Source of the DNA: Allochromatium palmeri
GTDB lineage: Bacteria > Pseudomonadota > Gammaproteobacteria > Chromatiales > Chromatiaceae
Length of the DNA: 64,000 nt
Assembly: GCF_009720725.1 (NCBI RefSeq)
Contig: NZ_WNKT01000017.1
Location: forward strand, 1 to 64,000
Direction of reading: 5' to 3'
Shown: positions 1 through 7,724 of the stretch, in pieces
Numbering within the stretch: position 1 is the stretch's first letter
How the letters are laid out: every line of letters begins with the position of its first letter
Notes under the pieces: generated by a model
Database searches by the model: none
What the model saw: only the letters and a program-made list of their open reading frames with translations
Told to the model about the DNA's origin: nothing
Made by a program: the position numbers and the translations under genes

Positions 1-35
1 CCCACCCTCCACTCCGCCATCGATAAGCTCGCCAT

Positions 36-349
36 GTCTAAATCCCCTCTAAAGAGCGTCTCAATGCGGACCCACGCGCCCCGCCCTCATCTTAACGTTC
101 CAGTTGTCTTAATCCCCTCGAAAGCGGGTCTCAATGCGGACAGTACTGGATCGACGGTCCATGGAGTGAATACTGGTCTTAATCCCCTCGAAAGCGGGTC
201 TCAATGCGGACCCAGCAACCGGACTCACGAGGAAAGCACTGGCGTCTTAATCCCCTCGAAAGCGGGTCTCAATGCGGACTCGAGCGTCACTTGACAGCCC
301 TCGTCGACGATCAGTCTTAATCCCCTCGAAAGCGGGTCTCAATGCGGAC
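36..349 (-). CRISPR. Type III-like CRISPR array, 5 repeats and 4 spacers
   Basis: Five 36-nt repeats lie at 36-71, 106-141, 176-211, 244-279 and 314-349, separated by unrelated spacers of 34, 34, 32 and 34 nt. The last four repeats are identical. The first differs at four positions, as expected of the leader-distal terminal repeat. Read on the minus strand the repeat starts GTCCGCATTGAGACC and ends GGGGATTAAGAC, so the last eight bases ATTAAGAC would be the crRNA 5' tag, resembling tags of type III systems. This orientation agrees with the AT-rich leader on the right and with the direction of the cas genes. Bases 1-35 may be flank or a further spacer; the window edge prevents a decision. Confidence 0.97.
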
Positions 350-470
350 TCCCTGTGGATAACTTTTGCTTGAAAAATCAGTTTGATAGACAAGCTCTAG
401 CATACACATAGAGTCAGCAAAAAAGTTAGGTCAAGTTTTGACCAAAAATACAACAGATTTCGGGATCAGA
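350..470 (-). promoter_or_regulatory. CRISPR leader with candidate promoter
   Basis: This AT-rich stretch in otherwise GC-rich DNA abuts the intact repeat end of the array. On the minus strand it holds a -35-like TTGACC (429-434), a 17-base spacer and a -10-like CTATGT (406-411), pointing into the array. The -35 lies in an inverted repeat GGTCAA-GTT-TTGACC (429-443). Four bases from the first repeat is TTATCCACA (354-362, minus strand), a match to the DnaA-box consensus. Leader identity rests on composition, position and array polarity; the promoter is inferred. Confidence 0.75.
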
Positions 471-646
471 GTGGCCTTGTCAGCCAAGCTCGATAGTATC
501 GAACTTGGCGCTTGGATCAAGTGCTTTTAACGCTGACATCCTGACGTCTCTTTCAGAACTCCAGGCTGAATTCATCGCCCTGGCTGCATTGGCTGGCCAT
601 GAGCGGCTTGAGGGGTCGCCCGATACGAGCGACCGTTGAGGGCGGG

Positions 647-1027
647 TTAGGCGAGGGACGTCCGGCGCGCACGCCGGGTCACGAGCGCGGTCTGACCGGC
701 GCGCAGCGTATCGATGGACGCCTTGGTGACGACCGTGGCCGTACCCACGGCACCCACGGTGGTGGCCACCGATGCGGCGCTGGCCGTCGTGCCTGCCACA
801 ACGGCGGCAGCCGACCCGACCGCCCCCGTTGTGGCACCAATGGCCGCCCCCATCGTACCGGCGGCTGCCGCTCCAGTAGCGGCCCCCGCCGCCGCCGCAC
901 TGAGGACGGTGGTCGCCCCGCTGACGAGGCCGGACACGACCGGGGTGAGAAATGCAATCAGGAAAAGCATAGGATTTTTCCGCTGTTGGAAGGTGGATGT
1001 CATCAGGTCGGCGCAATGATCCGGCAT
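647..1027 (-). CDS. Small glycine-zipper membrane protein in the CRISPR locus
   Basis: This 126-residue protein of unknown family lies between the CARF gene and the array leader. A short polar N-terminus is followed from about residue 20 by LFLIAFLTPVVSGLVSG and then by about 70 residues made almost entirely of Ala, Gly, Thr and Val with repeated GxxxG spacing (GAATG, GAAIG, GAVG), and a basic tail (RRARR). This composition suggests tightly packed transmembrane helices able to oligomerise. The start is set at 1027 because GGAG lies four bases upstream; a GTG at 1051 and ATGs at 1003 and 970 are alternatives. Co-orientation with the cas genes suggests a role as a membrane effector or accessory factor, but this is inference. 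Base composition is GC-rich like the neighbours. Confidence 0.6.
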   Translation of the reverse strand: MPDHCADLMTSTFQQRKNPMLFLIAFLTPVVSGLVSGATTVLSAAAAGAATGAAAAGTMGAAIGATTGAVGSAAAVVAGTTASAASVATTVGAVGTATVVTKASIDTLRAGQTALVTRRARRTSLA

Positions 1028-1042
1028 TTCACTCCATCTCCG

Positions 1043-1066
1043 GGTTCTCACAAGCTTGTGAGAACC
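1043..1066. repeat. 24-nt perfect palindrome with CAAGCTTG core
   Basis: Both 12-base halves (GGTTCTCACAAG and its complement) match exactly around a HindIII-type core. It sits 18 bases beyond the stop codon of the CARF gene and at the 5' edge of the glycine-zipper gene. It could act as a transcript-end hairpin or an operator; there is no T-run for a classical terminator. Three further CAAGCTTG palindromes occur in this cas locus. Confidence 0.8.
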
Positions 1067-1084
1067 GGCCTGCTTGGAGGCGCG

Positions 1085-2200
1085 TTAGCCACCAAGAATC
1101 TCGATCTGCTCCGGAATCAGGGGAAAGGCATTGTCATTACCGCGGCCAATCACATAACGCTCCGCCGGGCGCGGACCCAGCAGCTTGAGGATTTTGTTGT
1201 TGATCGTGCATTTCTTCGGCTCGAAGTACTTGGCGACCTTCAGCGGAAAATAGTCATGAGACTCGAAGCTGGCCTTGATCCGATCATGTTCACCATCCAT
1301 GGGATTGGAAAAAACCCGTTTCACGCGATCAAGAAACGCTTCCGCCATCGCCCGTGTTGACCAGTCGGTAACTGAAGCGCCGTTACGCGCCCGCTCGGCC
1401 AGCCACAGCAAGACCACAAACTCCGTTTTGGTTAACCCCAGTTCTTCATCATCGATCCAAACCCGACGTTGGGCGACATCCATGATCAAACGCGCCGGTT
1501 GTAGGCCACGGTTGGCTGTGAACACCGCGCGGGTGAAGCTCGCCTGCCCGGTGCGCAGCCGCTCCGGCAGACCGTCGCGCAGCAGCACGAAGGGGATATC
1601 CGCCAGATCCACGCGCGCGTTGTGCGCATCAACCGTGACTTCCTTGTCACCCCGACGGCTGTGGATCGGATGCTCATAGGGGGTCGGATAGTAGAAATCG
1701 CGGTTGGTCTCATAGGGGTCAGAGACCAGCACATGCGACAGCCGATCCTGGGGACGTCCGTAGAGCGAGAGCGCATAGCCCAGGTAATAGCCCATGGTCT
1801 TGCGCCCGCCGGCGATGGAGACATGGATCTCGGTGTCGGGATCTTCGGTCAAGCCGCGTAGGGTTTCGGTGATGAAGTCGGCGGCCAGGGTGTTGTCGGC
1901 CTGGGTGCGGATGTCATCGAGCGGGCGGCCCTCGGCGTCCTCGAGCACATGGATATACTCGGGATTGAAGGCGATCGGCGGCAGACCATAGTCGCCGCAC
2001 AGCCGATGAAACCAGCGTTCACCGGCCAGCAGATTGAGCCGCGCGTTGTCGGCGCCGGTGGCGGTGGTGATCAGATGGACCTCGTGCGGAATCCAGGGAT
2101 CTGAGCGGTTGCAGGCCAGCGCATAGAGCGTCTCGGTGACGATCTGTGGGGTCAGGCCGGTGACGGCCAGCAGGATACGGCGGGGGGGAGACTGAGTCAT
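1085..2200 (-). CDS. NE0113/Csm6-like CARF protein
   Basis: This 371-residue protein has an N-terminal CARF (Rossmann-like) domain: RRILLAVTGLTPQIVTETLYAL at the start (first strand and ligand loop) and the diagnostic AGGRKTMGYYLGYALSLYG near residues 129-147. These match the NE0113 (Cas_NE0113, Csm6-like) family of cyclic-oligoadenylate sensors or ring nucleases. The C-terminal part (about 250-340, including LTKTEFVVLLWLAERA) looks like a winged-helix or other DNA/RNA-binding fold rather than HEPN: I see no R-x4-6-H motif. It may therefore degrade or sense the second messenger, or act as a cOA-dependent regulator, rather than being an RNase. ATG at 2200 is preceded by AGGA. It is co-directional with the Csm genes 62 bases after a small gene. 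Confidence 0.85.
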   Translation of the reverse strand: MTQSPPRRILLAVTGLTPQIVTETLYALACNRSDPWIPHEVHLITTATGADNARLNLLAGERWFHRLCGDYGLPPIAFNPEYIHVLEDAEGRPLDDIRTQADNTLAADFITETLRGLTEDPDTEIHVSIAGGRKTMGYYLGYALSLYGRPQDRLSHVLVSDPYETNRDFYYPTPYEHPIHSRRGDKEVTVDAHNARVDLADIPFVLLRDGLPERLRTGQASFTRAVFTANRGLQPARLIMDVAQRRVWIDDEELGLTKTEFVVLLWLAERARNGASVTDWSTRAMAEAFLDRVKRVFSNPMDGEHDRIKASFESHDYFPLKVAKYFEPKKCTINNKILKLLGPRPAERYVIGRGNDNAFPLIPEQIEILGG

Positions 2201-2262
2201 AAGTGGTCCTTGAGCAGTCGGTCGAGCCGGCGGTGGCCGCCGGCGCGACGGTCGTTCGGCGA

Positions 2263-2502
2263 TCAGATGTGTTTCCAGCGCACCTTGCCGGTGTCGCGTG
2301 CTTCCACCCAGCCTTCACGCCAGCGTTCCTGGTAGATGACCGGCTTTCGAATCACCTGCCTGGCCAACGCCTGGTTGATCGGGATGATCCCTTCCATGAC
2401 ATCCACCACATAGATGAAGCCCTCGGGGCGGTCACGTTGCAGGTAGGCGTCCTGACAGCGCATCAGAAACAGCAGCCAGTCTTCCGTCCAGAGTGTGGGC
2501 AT
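2263..2502 (-). CDS. 79-residue unknown protein between two CARF genes
   Basis: This small ORF starts at MPTLWTEDWLLFLMRCQDAY (ATG at 2502; an upstream TTG at 2520 is possible) and ends GKVRWKHI. It is rich in Trp (five residues) and basic residues, with a hydrophobic centre (FIYVVDVMEGIIPINQALA). I do not recognise the family; it does not resemble Csx15, Csx16 or Csx20 as I know them. It lies in the same direction as can2 (100 bases upstream) and the NE0113-like gene (62 bases downstream), so it probably belongs to the CRISPR operon. Codon use is like the neighbours. A ring nuclease, anti-toxin-like partner of an effector, or a regulator are possibilities, none supported by motif. Confidence 0.6.
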   Translation of the reverse strand: MPTLWTEDWLLFLMRCQDAYLQRDRPEGFIYVVDVMEGIIPINQALARQVIRKPVIYQERWREGWVEARDTGKVRWKHI

Positions 2503-2571
2503 GCGGCTTCGCTTCTCCAAGTTGCGCTGGGTGGAGCGTCATTATCCCGAAGCCGTTGGCGAGCGGTTGGC

Positions 2572-2587
2572 GCTACAAGCTTGCAGC
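2572..2587. repeat. CAAGCTTG palindrome after can2
   Basis: GCTACAAG/CTTGCAGC forms a 16-nt inverted repeat with one mismatched pair, 16 bases beyond the can2 stop codon. It shares the CAAGCTTG core with palindromes at 1043-1066, 10476-10489 and 11651-11660. Confidence 0.5.
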
Positions 2588-2602
2588 CGTCGACGGTCCC
2601 AC

Positions 2603-3787
2603 TCAGTCTCGACCCGAAAGCCAATCGAGCACCAGTTCGCGTAAATTGGCCAGCTCATCGGGGCCAATCAGTCTGAAACGGGCCTGTTTGGCCCGTTCGA
2701 TCAGCACATCCGAGGGCTGACGTGCCGACAGCAACCAGGTATCGCCAAACAAGCCTCCCGCATCCTGACTCAAGCTTTTTAGCTTGTAGGCGATGTCGTT
2801 CTCATTGTTGGGACCGATGCGCGGCGTCTTGCATTCGATGAAAAGCAGCTGATTGATGTGGCAGGCCAGAACATCGAATTCGTTGATGGTCTTCCGGGTG
2901 TCGGCCCAGACCCCCTCGACACTGAGTCGCGTATCGAAGGCACCGGCATCCTTGACCGTGTGCCAGGCGTACTCCTCCAGCCAGCCACCCCGCACGAAGC
3001 GCGCGGCCTCGACGCTGGTAAAGGTGACGTCCGGCGAGCCGTCCTGCCAGGTAATCAGCGCCGCCTTTACCAGCTCGCCCAGCGCCTTGGCCCAGATTCC
3101 GAAGGGCACGGTCTCAAAGGCTTGGTCGGGCGCGACCAGCCGGTCTTCATAAGTGCCCGGAATGTTTTCCAACGCCCGGTCGACCAGGCGGTTCATTGCG
3201 CCAATGAAATTTTGCAAATGGGGATCGGCGATATGCTTGCCGAGAAACTTGCAGGTGGCCTTACGCTGGCTCACCGCCTCACGCCAGCTGACCTCATCGG
3301 ACGCTGCCCGGCGGAACCGAAACCCCTGGGCTGCCAGATACAGCGGCACATCGAGCACGTTACCCATCGGCGTGGGTTCAGGCAGCAACGCCTGCGCGTT
3401 GGGCAGATACTCGATGCGCCGGTGGGCCGTGTCGGTGTAGAGGATGTGACCGGCAATCCCACGAAACGCCTCTACGAATCCAAACGACATCAGCTTGGTG
3501 CCGCCGGTGGCATTGAGGACAATTTCAGCGTCCGCCTGCTCCTCGATGAGCCGATTGGCCAGCGTATCGGCATACGCCTTGATCTCGCGCAATCCGGCAT
3601 CGGGCACATCCAAGAACAGTTCCACCCCAATGCCCTGCTCCTTGAGTAGCTTTTCGAGACGCCGGTCGAGACGACGCGCCGCCATCTCGGGGGTGACCAT
3701 CAGGAGTACCCGATCCGGCCGCTCCATGAGGATGGGGATCAGATTGGGAAGGATCTGAGCGGAAACCAGTGCAATATGGATTTTCAT
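2603..3787 (-). CDS. can2: Can2/Card1-type CARF nuclease
   Basis: This 394-residue protein joins an N-terminal CARF domain (about 1-150: KIHIALVSAQILPNLIPIL, VLNATGGTKLMSFGF, the latter typical of the DUF1887/Card1 CARF fold) to a C-terminal PD-(D/E)xK nuclease with the motif NEFDVLACHINQLLFIECKT (about 295-320), providing the Asp and the E-x-K triad. Card1/Can2 enzymes are activated by cyclic tetra-adenylate from Cas10 and cut or nick DNA and, in some, RNA. The start at 3787 is preferred over an ATG three codons upstream because AGGA lies eight bases before it. It follows csm5 by 24 bases and is surely part of the Csm operon. Length matches the family. Confidence 0.92.
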   Translation of the reverse strand: MKIHIALVSAQILPNLIPILMERPDRVLLMVTPEMAARRLDRRLEKLLKEQGIGVELFLDVPDAGLREIKAYADTLANRLIEEQADAEIVLNATGGTKLMSFGFVEAFRGIAGHILYTDTAHRRIEYLPNAQALLPEPTPMGNVLDVPLYLAAQGFRFRRAASDEVSWREAVSQRKATCKFLGKHIADPHLQNFIGAMNRLVDRALENIPGTYEDRLVAPDQAFETVPFGIWAKALGELVKAALITWQDGSPDVTFTSVEAARFVRGGWLEEYAWHTVKDAGAFDTRLSVEGVWADTRKTINEFDVLACHINQLLFIECKTPRIGPNNENDIAYKLKSLSQDAGGLFGDTWLLSARQPSDVLIERAKQARFRLIGPDELANLRELVLDWLSGRD

Positions 3788-3811
3788 GACGGTCATCCTG
3801 AATTGAGCGCA

Positions 3812-5494
3812 TCAAGAACGCTGCCGCAGAGCCTGGATCTGTGCCTGACGTTCGCGTTTCTTCTTGCTTGTCGGCCAGCCGATGTAGCCGTAGATCTCCT
3901 CGGCTAGATCGGCCAGGGCCACACAGTCCTCTGCCGGCCAGGACTCGGCCGCCTCTTTGAGCACGGCCACCAGCCGATTGGCCAGTTCGCCCCCGGCTTG
4001 CCGGAGATTGGCACGCCGATCCTGTTCCAGCCGCGTGCGCAGCCCTTCCAGTTGACGTCCCTGTTCAGAGAGCGTGGCCAGCCGCGCCGCCCGCTCAGCC
4101 TCTTCGCGCACCTGACGTTCAGTCGCTTCGCGCTGGGCCTGGTCACGCGCGCGCTCGGCGTCGAGACGCTCGCGCAATTCGCGGCGACGGGTCTCGATGC
4201 CACCTCGCCAGTTCGCCTCGTCAGAGGCTTCGTTCACCCCCTGCTCAGTCAGCCCAACGGGCCAATCGGCGAACGCCTGATCGTGCGGGATAGCTTCGAC
4301 CAGCACCCAGCCAAAGGGAACCAGATCACGGCGTTGCTGGATGTCCTGAGCTGCTAGCCAGACGGTCTTGGTGACGGGCAAATCCTCGTAGCGCGTGCGG
4401 CCGGTCTGAGGGTCACGCCCCATGTTGATCTTGATCGAGCGCACGCCGTTGAGTGTCACTGACTCGGCCCCGCTATGGAAACCGACCCGCAACAGAAACG
4501 CACGCCGGGCACTGAATGCGTGTTCCTGGGCCTCCAGAATTTGTCGGATCGCCGCACGCCAGCCAGCGTCCAGATACCCGCGTGATCCCAGTTCCTGAAG
4601 TTCGCGCTCCAGGATCGGGCGATAGAACGCCTGGCAGGCTTCGGCCAGTTCCTCGAACGTCCAGCGCAACTCGGGTGCGGGCAGCTTGGGACCGGTCAGT
4701 CCTCCAAGCTCTTGCAGCGAAAGCTGCCCCTGAAAAGCGCGCGGACGCAGTAACGGGATGCACTCGACGACTTGGCGCAGATTTTCGGCCTGCGCGGCGA
4801 TCTCGCGCCCATCCTTGGTGACCGGCTGACGCTTGCGGTTGACGGCATAGCGGATCTCGGTGCCGAGCGTCTCGGACGGGCGCACGTCGGCGGCATCTCC
4901 CAGCTGCACCAGGCGCATGGGGTCTTGATCGAAATTGTCATAGCCGAACAGGTGCTTCTGCAGCGGGACGTTGCGCTTGTGTTCCGGCAGGCGCTTGATA
5001 TCCGGCGGCAGCGAGGCACCGCCATTGACCCGATCGAGCAGCGCGGTACGGATTGCTCCCTTGAGGCTGGAGCCGGGCAGGATTGGGCGGCGGGTGGCTG
5101 CATCACCATAGGTACGCATGATGCGTAGCTGGTTGATGATGTCGCGCTCGCGCTCTCTCTGCGCGGTCTTTCCGACCCGTTCGGCGTACTCGGCGGCGAT
5201 GGTCGGCAGCACCGGAATGACATGCTCGGCTTCGGGGATCAGCCGTTCGGCCTGACGATGGAAGAACGCCTGCACCTGCTTGAGCAACTCGACCGTGGGC
5301 GGACCGTTCAGAATACGCAACAAGTCGGCGCGGGCCGCCTCTGGTAGCGCCCGCAAGGCCGCTTCGGGACTGAAGCTGTAGAGCCCATCCCCATCGATAA
5401 CGTACTGAGTCGGCTCATAGTCCTCCCCCGTGCCGATATGCACCGGCGAGAGCGGCGTGATGGCCAGTTGCCAGGTCGAGAATCCGTGACTCAT
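3812..5494 (-). CDS. csm5: Csm5, type III-A RAMP with C-terminal coiled-coil extension
   Basis: Csm5 is the Cas7-like subunit that caps the 3' end of crRNA in the Csm complex. Seen here: the N-terminal RAMP strand LAITPLSPVHIGTGEDYEP and the central PILPGSSLKGAIRTALLDRV (about residue 140), both family hallmarks. At 560 residues it is clearly longer than the usual 350-400. The extra sequence is C-terminal (about 425-560): a strongly charged Arg/Glu/Gln-rich segment (RRRELRERLDAERARDQAQ...) predicted to be coiled coil, then a compact Trp/Tyr-containing tail. It overlaps csm4 by four bases (ATGA), indicating translational coupling. Confidence 0.93.
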   Translation of the reverse strand: MSHGFSTWQLAITPLSPVHIGTGEDYEPTQYVIDGDGLYSFSPEAALRALPEAARADLLRILNGPPTVELLKQVQAFFHRQAERLIPEAEHVIPVLPTIAAEYAERVGKTAQRERERDIINQLRIMRTYGDAATRRPILPGSSLKGAIRTALLDRVNGGASLPPDIKRLPEHKRNVPLQKHLFGYDNFDQDPMRLVQLGDAADVRPSETLGTEIRYAVNRKRQPVTKDGREIAAQAENLRQVVECIPLLRPRAFQGQLSLQELGGLTGPKLPAPELRWTFEELAEACQAFYRPILERELQELGSRGYLDAGWRAAIRQILEAQEHAFSARRAFLLRVGFHSGAESVTLNGVRSIKINMGRDPQTGRTRYEDLPVTKTVWLAAQDIQQRRDLVPFGWVLVEAIPHDQAFADWPVGLTEQGVNEASDEANWRGGIETRRRELRERLDAERARDQAQREATERQVREEAERAARLATLSEQGRQLEGLRTRLEQDRRANLRQAGGELANRLVAVLKEAAESWPAEDCVALADLAEEIYGYIGWPTSKKKRERQAQIQALRQRS

Positions 5495-6471
5495 GCGGCC
5501 ACCTCCAGCAGCGGCAGATGGATCGGAATGCAGGGGGCATAGCCCTGGTGGACGGTCTCGGGGATGACCTTCGAGAGCGCGCCGTCGCCCCCGAGTCCCT
5601 GCCCGATGAAGGGCGCCTCGGGCATCTGGCGCGGGGTCAGAATCGCCCCGGCGCGCGCAAGCAACAGCGGGGTCTTGAACGGATTGCCCTCATGAACCGC
5701 CAGATCGCCATGCCGCCCGAAGCGGGTGAAAACCTCGTAGAAGCAGCGACCGGCGTCCCACGCCAGCCCCTGGGGCGCACAGGGAGCCAGAGTCAGGCAG
5801 GCGTTGGCGTTGTACTGGTGCGGCCAGGGGGCGTCAGGGATCGCCTCGACGTCGAATTTGCCCAGTCCGATGCTCGCGTCACGCCCAAAGCCCGAGGCTC
5901 CGATGTCGGCGAACAGTTGTGCGATCTCATCGGCAGACAGACGCGCCGGATCGAAGACCACGCGACAGACGAGCGCCACTTCGGGAGCGTGCCAGCGCTG
6001 CATCTGGGTGTAGGGCGCAAACTCACCGCGCCCCGTAGTTCCCGTCAGCCGGTTGAGGCTGTTGTGGGGTTGGGGATGCGTGATCGACAGCGATCGCGAC
6101 GGGGCCGTATCCGAGTGCTGGGCCGCGAGCAATTCCGCATCGCTCTGGGCCTGCCCGAGCCAGTCGAGCAGCGGCGTGGACAAGACCGACAGCGGGATCC
6201 AATGCCGGCGCTTGGCCTGCTTGCGATCAGCGCCGGGGATTGCGTGGAACAGCGACAACGGCAAGGCCGGACGCGGCAACATGCCTTCGGGGAAGGCGTC
6301 GGAGACGACCGCGAAGGGGCGTCCTGCCGTATAACCGGTGAGCAGATCCGCGAGGCGCCCGGTCCCGAACCGATGGCGGGCCGCCCAGCACAGTTGCCCA
6401 AACAGCGTGTCGCCCAGCAGCGGCGACCCGAAGGCCGTCAGCGGTCGCAGACGCAGTGCAAGAGTCTCCAT
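5491..6471 (-). CDS. csm4: Csm4, Cas5-like subunit
   Basis: This 326-residue protein binds the 5' tag end of crRNA and contacts Cas10. It starts METLALRLRPLTAFGSPLLGDTLFGQLCWA, the standard Csm4 opening (RAMP strand followed by the GDTLFGQLCWA helix), and carries a glycine-rich loop SGFGRDASIGLGKFDV in the middle and FIGQGLGGDG near the C-terminus. Length is typical. It lies between csm3 (14 bases upstream) and csm5 (four-base overlap), so one polycistronic transcript is likely. Confidence 0.92.
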   Translation of the reverse strand: METLALRLRPLTAFGSPLLGDTLFGQLCWAARHRFGTGRLADLLTGYTAGRPFAVVSDAFPEGMLPRPALPLSLFHAIPGADRKQAKRRHWIPLSVLSTPLLDWLGQAQSDAELLAAQHSDTAPSRSLSITHPQPHNSLNRLTGTTGRGEFAPYTQMQRWHAPEVALVCRVVFDPARLSADEIAQLFADIGASGFGRDASIGLGKFDVEAIPDAPWPHQYNANACLTLAPCAPQGLAWDAGRCFYEVFTRFGRHGDLAVHEGNPFKTPLLLARAGAILTPRQMPEAPFIGQGLGGDGALSKVIPETVHQGYAPCIPIHLPLLEVAA

Positions 6472-6485
6472 CCAGCGGCTCCCGC

Positions 6486-7202
6486 TCAGTCGAGCGTCAG
6501 TTGATCCAGACGGGCCTGAAGTGCGTTCTGGCCCAGGGTCAGACCCGTGAAGCGGATCTTGCCGTAGCCGCGCGACCCCGAGCCGCCGAGTCCGGTCAGC
6601 TCCAGGAGCTTCAGGCCCACTAGCAACTCATCGAGCAGATCCTCGTCATCGTGCACCTTGAGGGTGAGTTGGAACGCGAAGCGCGCCCCCGCCGGCACGC
6701 GCTCGGTGTTGCGCGGATGCTCAGCCACGCCCCGGATGCGGTCGATGGCGTTCTCGGTCTTGTGCTCGGTCAGGAGCAGGTTGCGGTCAAGCATCTCCGC
6801 GACCCACGCCGGATCGAGATTGCAGTCCCAGAACGCCAGCCGCGTCGGGCCGATTTCGCGCACCAGTTCCAGATCTGGATCGCCCTCTGGTGCGCCGCCG
6901 AAGAGTGTCAGGATGACCTTGGCCGCTCGTTGTTGCTCAGACGACAGCTCGGGCTTGGCGACATCACGGAAACCCACCGGCTTGCCATCGGTGATCCCGA
7001 CCAGGCCGGCGCGCCATTCGAGCAGACTGCGCATCTTGCCCTTGAGACTGGAGCCGGGAATGTAGGGCTGATTGGTGACGGGATTCTTGATCACCGGGTT
7101 GTCGGTACCGCCGATGTGCATCTCGGTGCTGCTGCCGCCGATGTGTAGTCCACTGACAAGTTCGATCTGGCCGACGAGCTTCTGGATCTGGGTCAGTTGC
7201 AT
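6486..7202 (-). CDS. csm3: Csm3, backbone RNase subunit
   Basis: This 238-residue Cas7-family protein polymerises along the crRNA and cuts target RNA every six nucleotides. The segment GLHIGGSSTEMHIGGTDNP carries Asp34, which aligns with the catalytic Asp of characterised Csm3, so target-RNA cleavage should be active. Other hallmarks are IPGSSLKGKMRSLLE (about 48-62), ENAIDRIRGVAEHPRNTERVPAG (thumb region) and the C-terminal GLGGSGSRGYGKIRF. Start ATG at 7202 is preceded by a GGAG-type ribosome site. It sits 40 bases after csm2. Confidence 0.96.
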   Translation of the reverse strand: MQLTQIQKLVGQIELVSGLHIGGSSTEMHIGGTDNPVIKNPVTNQPYIPGSSLKGKMRSLLEWRAGLVGITDGKPVGFRDVAKPELSSEQQRAAKVILTLFGGAPEGDPDLELVREIGPTRLAFWDCNLDPAWVAEMLDRNLLLTEHKTENAIDRIRGVAEHPRNTERVPAGARFAFQLTLKVHDDEDLLDELLVGLKLLELTGLGGSGSRGYGKIRFTGLTLGQNALQARLDQLTLD

Positions 7203-7242
7203 GAGGGTCTCCTTGAAAAACGGGGTTCGAGCCGTGCTGGTC

Positions 7243-7713
7243 CTAGTTCTCGCGCGGGCGCTCGGCCTTGTAGAAGCCCAGAAAGGCTTCCAGGAACAGC
7301 TTCACCTGGCCCAGCGTCTTAGCATCCTCGGCCTGGCGCAGACAGTGAGCGAGCAGCGCCACGAAGTTAGCGTCGACCAGATCGCGCCCTTTGGCATAGG
7401 CCGCTTTGGCATTGAGCATCAGGATGAAGGGCTGGTACTCCTCGAAGCGCTCGGGGGTTTGCTCGACCTTGGCCACCCACATCAACAGCTCATCGTAGAA
7501 GCGGCGCAGCTGACTCGGTTTGTTGCTGCGCTGGTTGCTCTCGCTGATGGTCTTGGCACAGTGCTGAGCCACCTCGTTGAACAGCTGTGCCTCCAGGTCG
7601 GCCCCAAACCGAACCCGGCTCAGATCAATGTCCGGTTCATCGCGGCGCTGTTGGCGGTCGTCACGGCCTCGATACGGGCCGCGTTGGGATGGGTTGTAAC
7701 GTCCTTCGGCCAT
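7243..7713 (-). CDS. csm2: Csm2, small subunit
   Basis: This 156-residue, mainly helical protein forms the inner filament of the Csm complex. The first 30 residues are polar and Arg/Asp-rich (MAEGRYNPSQRGPYRGRDDRQ), probably disordered; the helical core includes NKPSQLRRFYDELLMWVAKVE and a C-terminal VKLFLEAFLGFYK typical of the family. It is slightly longer than many Csm2 proteins because of the N-terminal tail. It follows cas10 by 11 bases. Confidence 0.92.
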   Translation of the reverse strand: MAEGRYNPSQRGPYRGRDDRQQRRDEPDIDLSRVRFGADLEAQLFNEVAQHCAKTISESNQRSNKPSQLRRFYDELLMWVAKVEQTPERFEEYQPFILMLNAKAAYAKGRDLVDANFVALLAHCLRQAEDAKTLGQVKLFLEAFLGFYKAERPREN

Positions 7714-7724
7714 GGGATGAATCC

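Noticed and set aside
1-35. A fifth spacer at the left edge
   Set aside because: The adjoining repeat is the degenerate one that normally ends an array, and no repeat is seen on the other side.
34-294. Rightward open frame through the repeats
   Set aside because: Its sequence is the repeat unit translated again and again; it is an artefact of the CRISPR array.
480-1016. Leftward 178-codon frame over the glycine-zipper gene
   Set aside because: Composition is Arg/Gly/His-rich frame-shadow, and the other frame has a membrane pattern and ribosome site.
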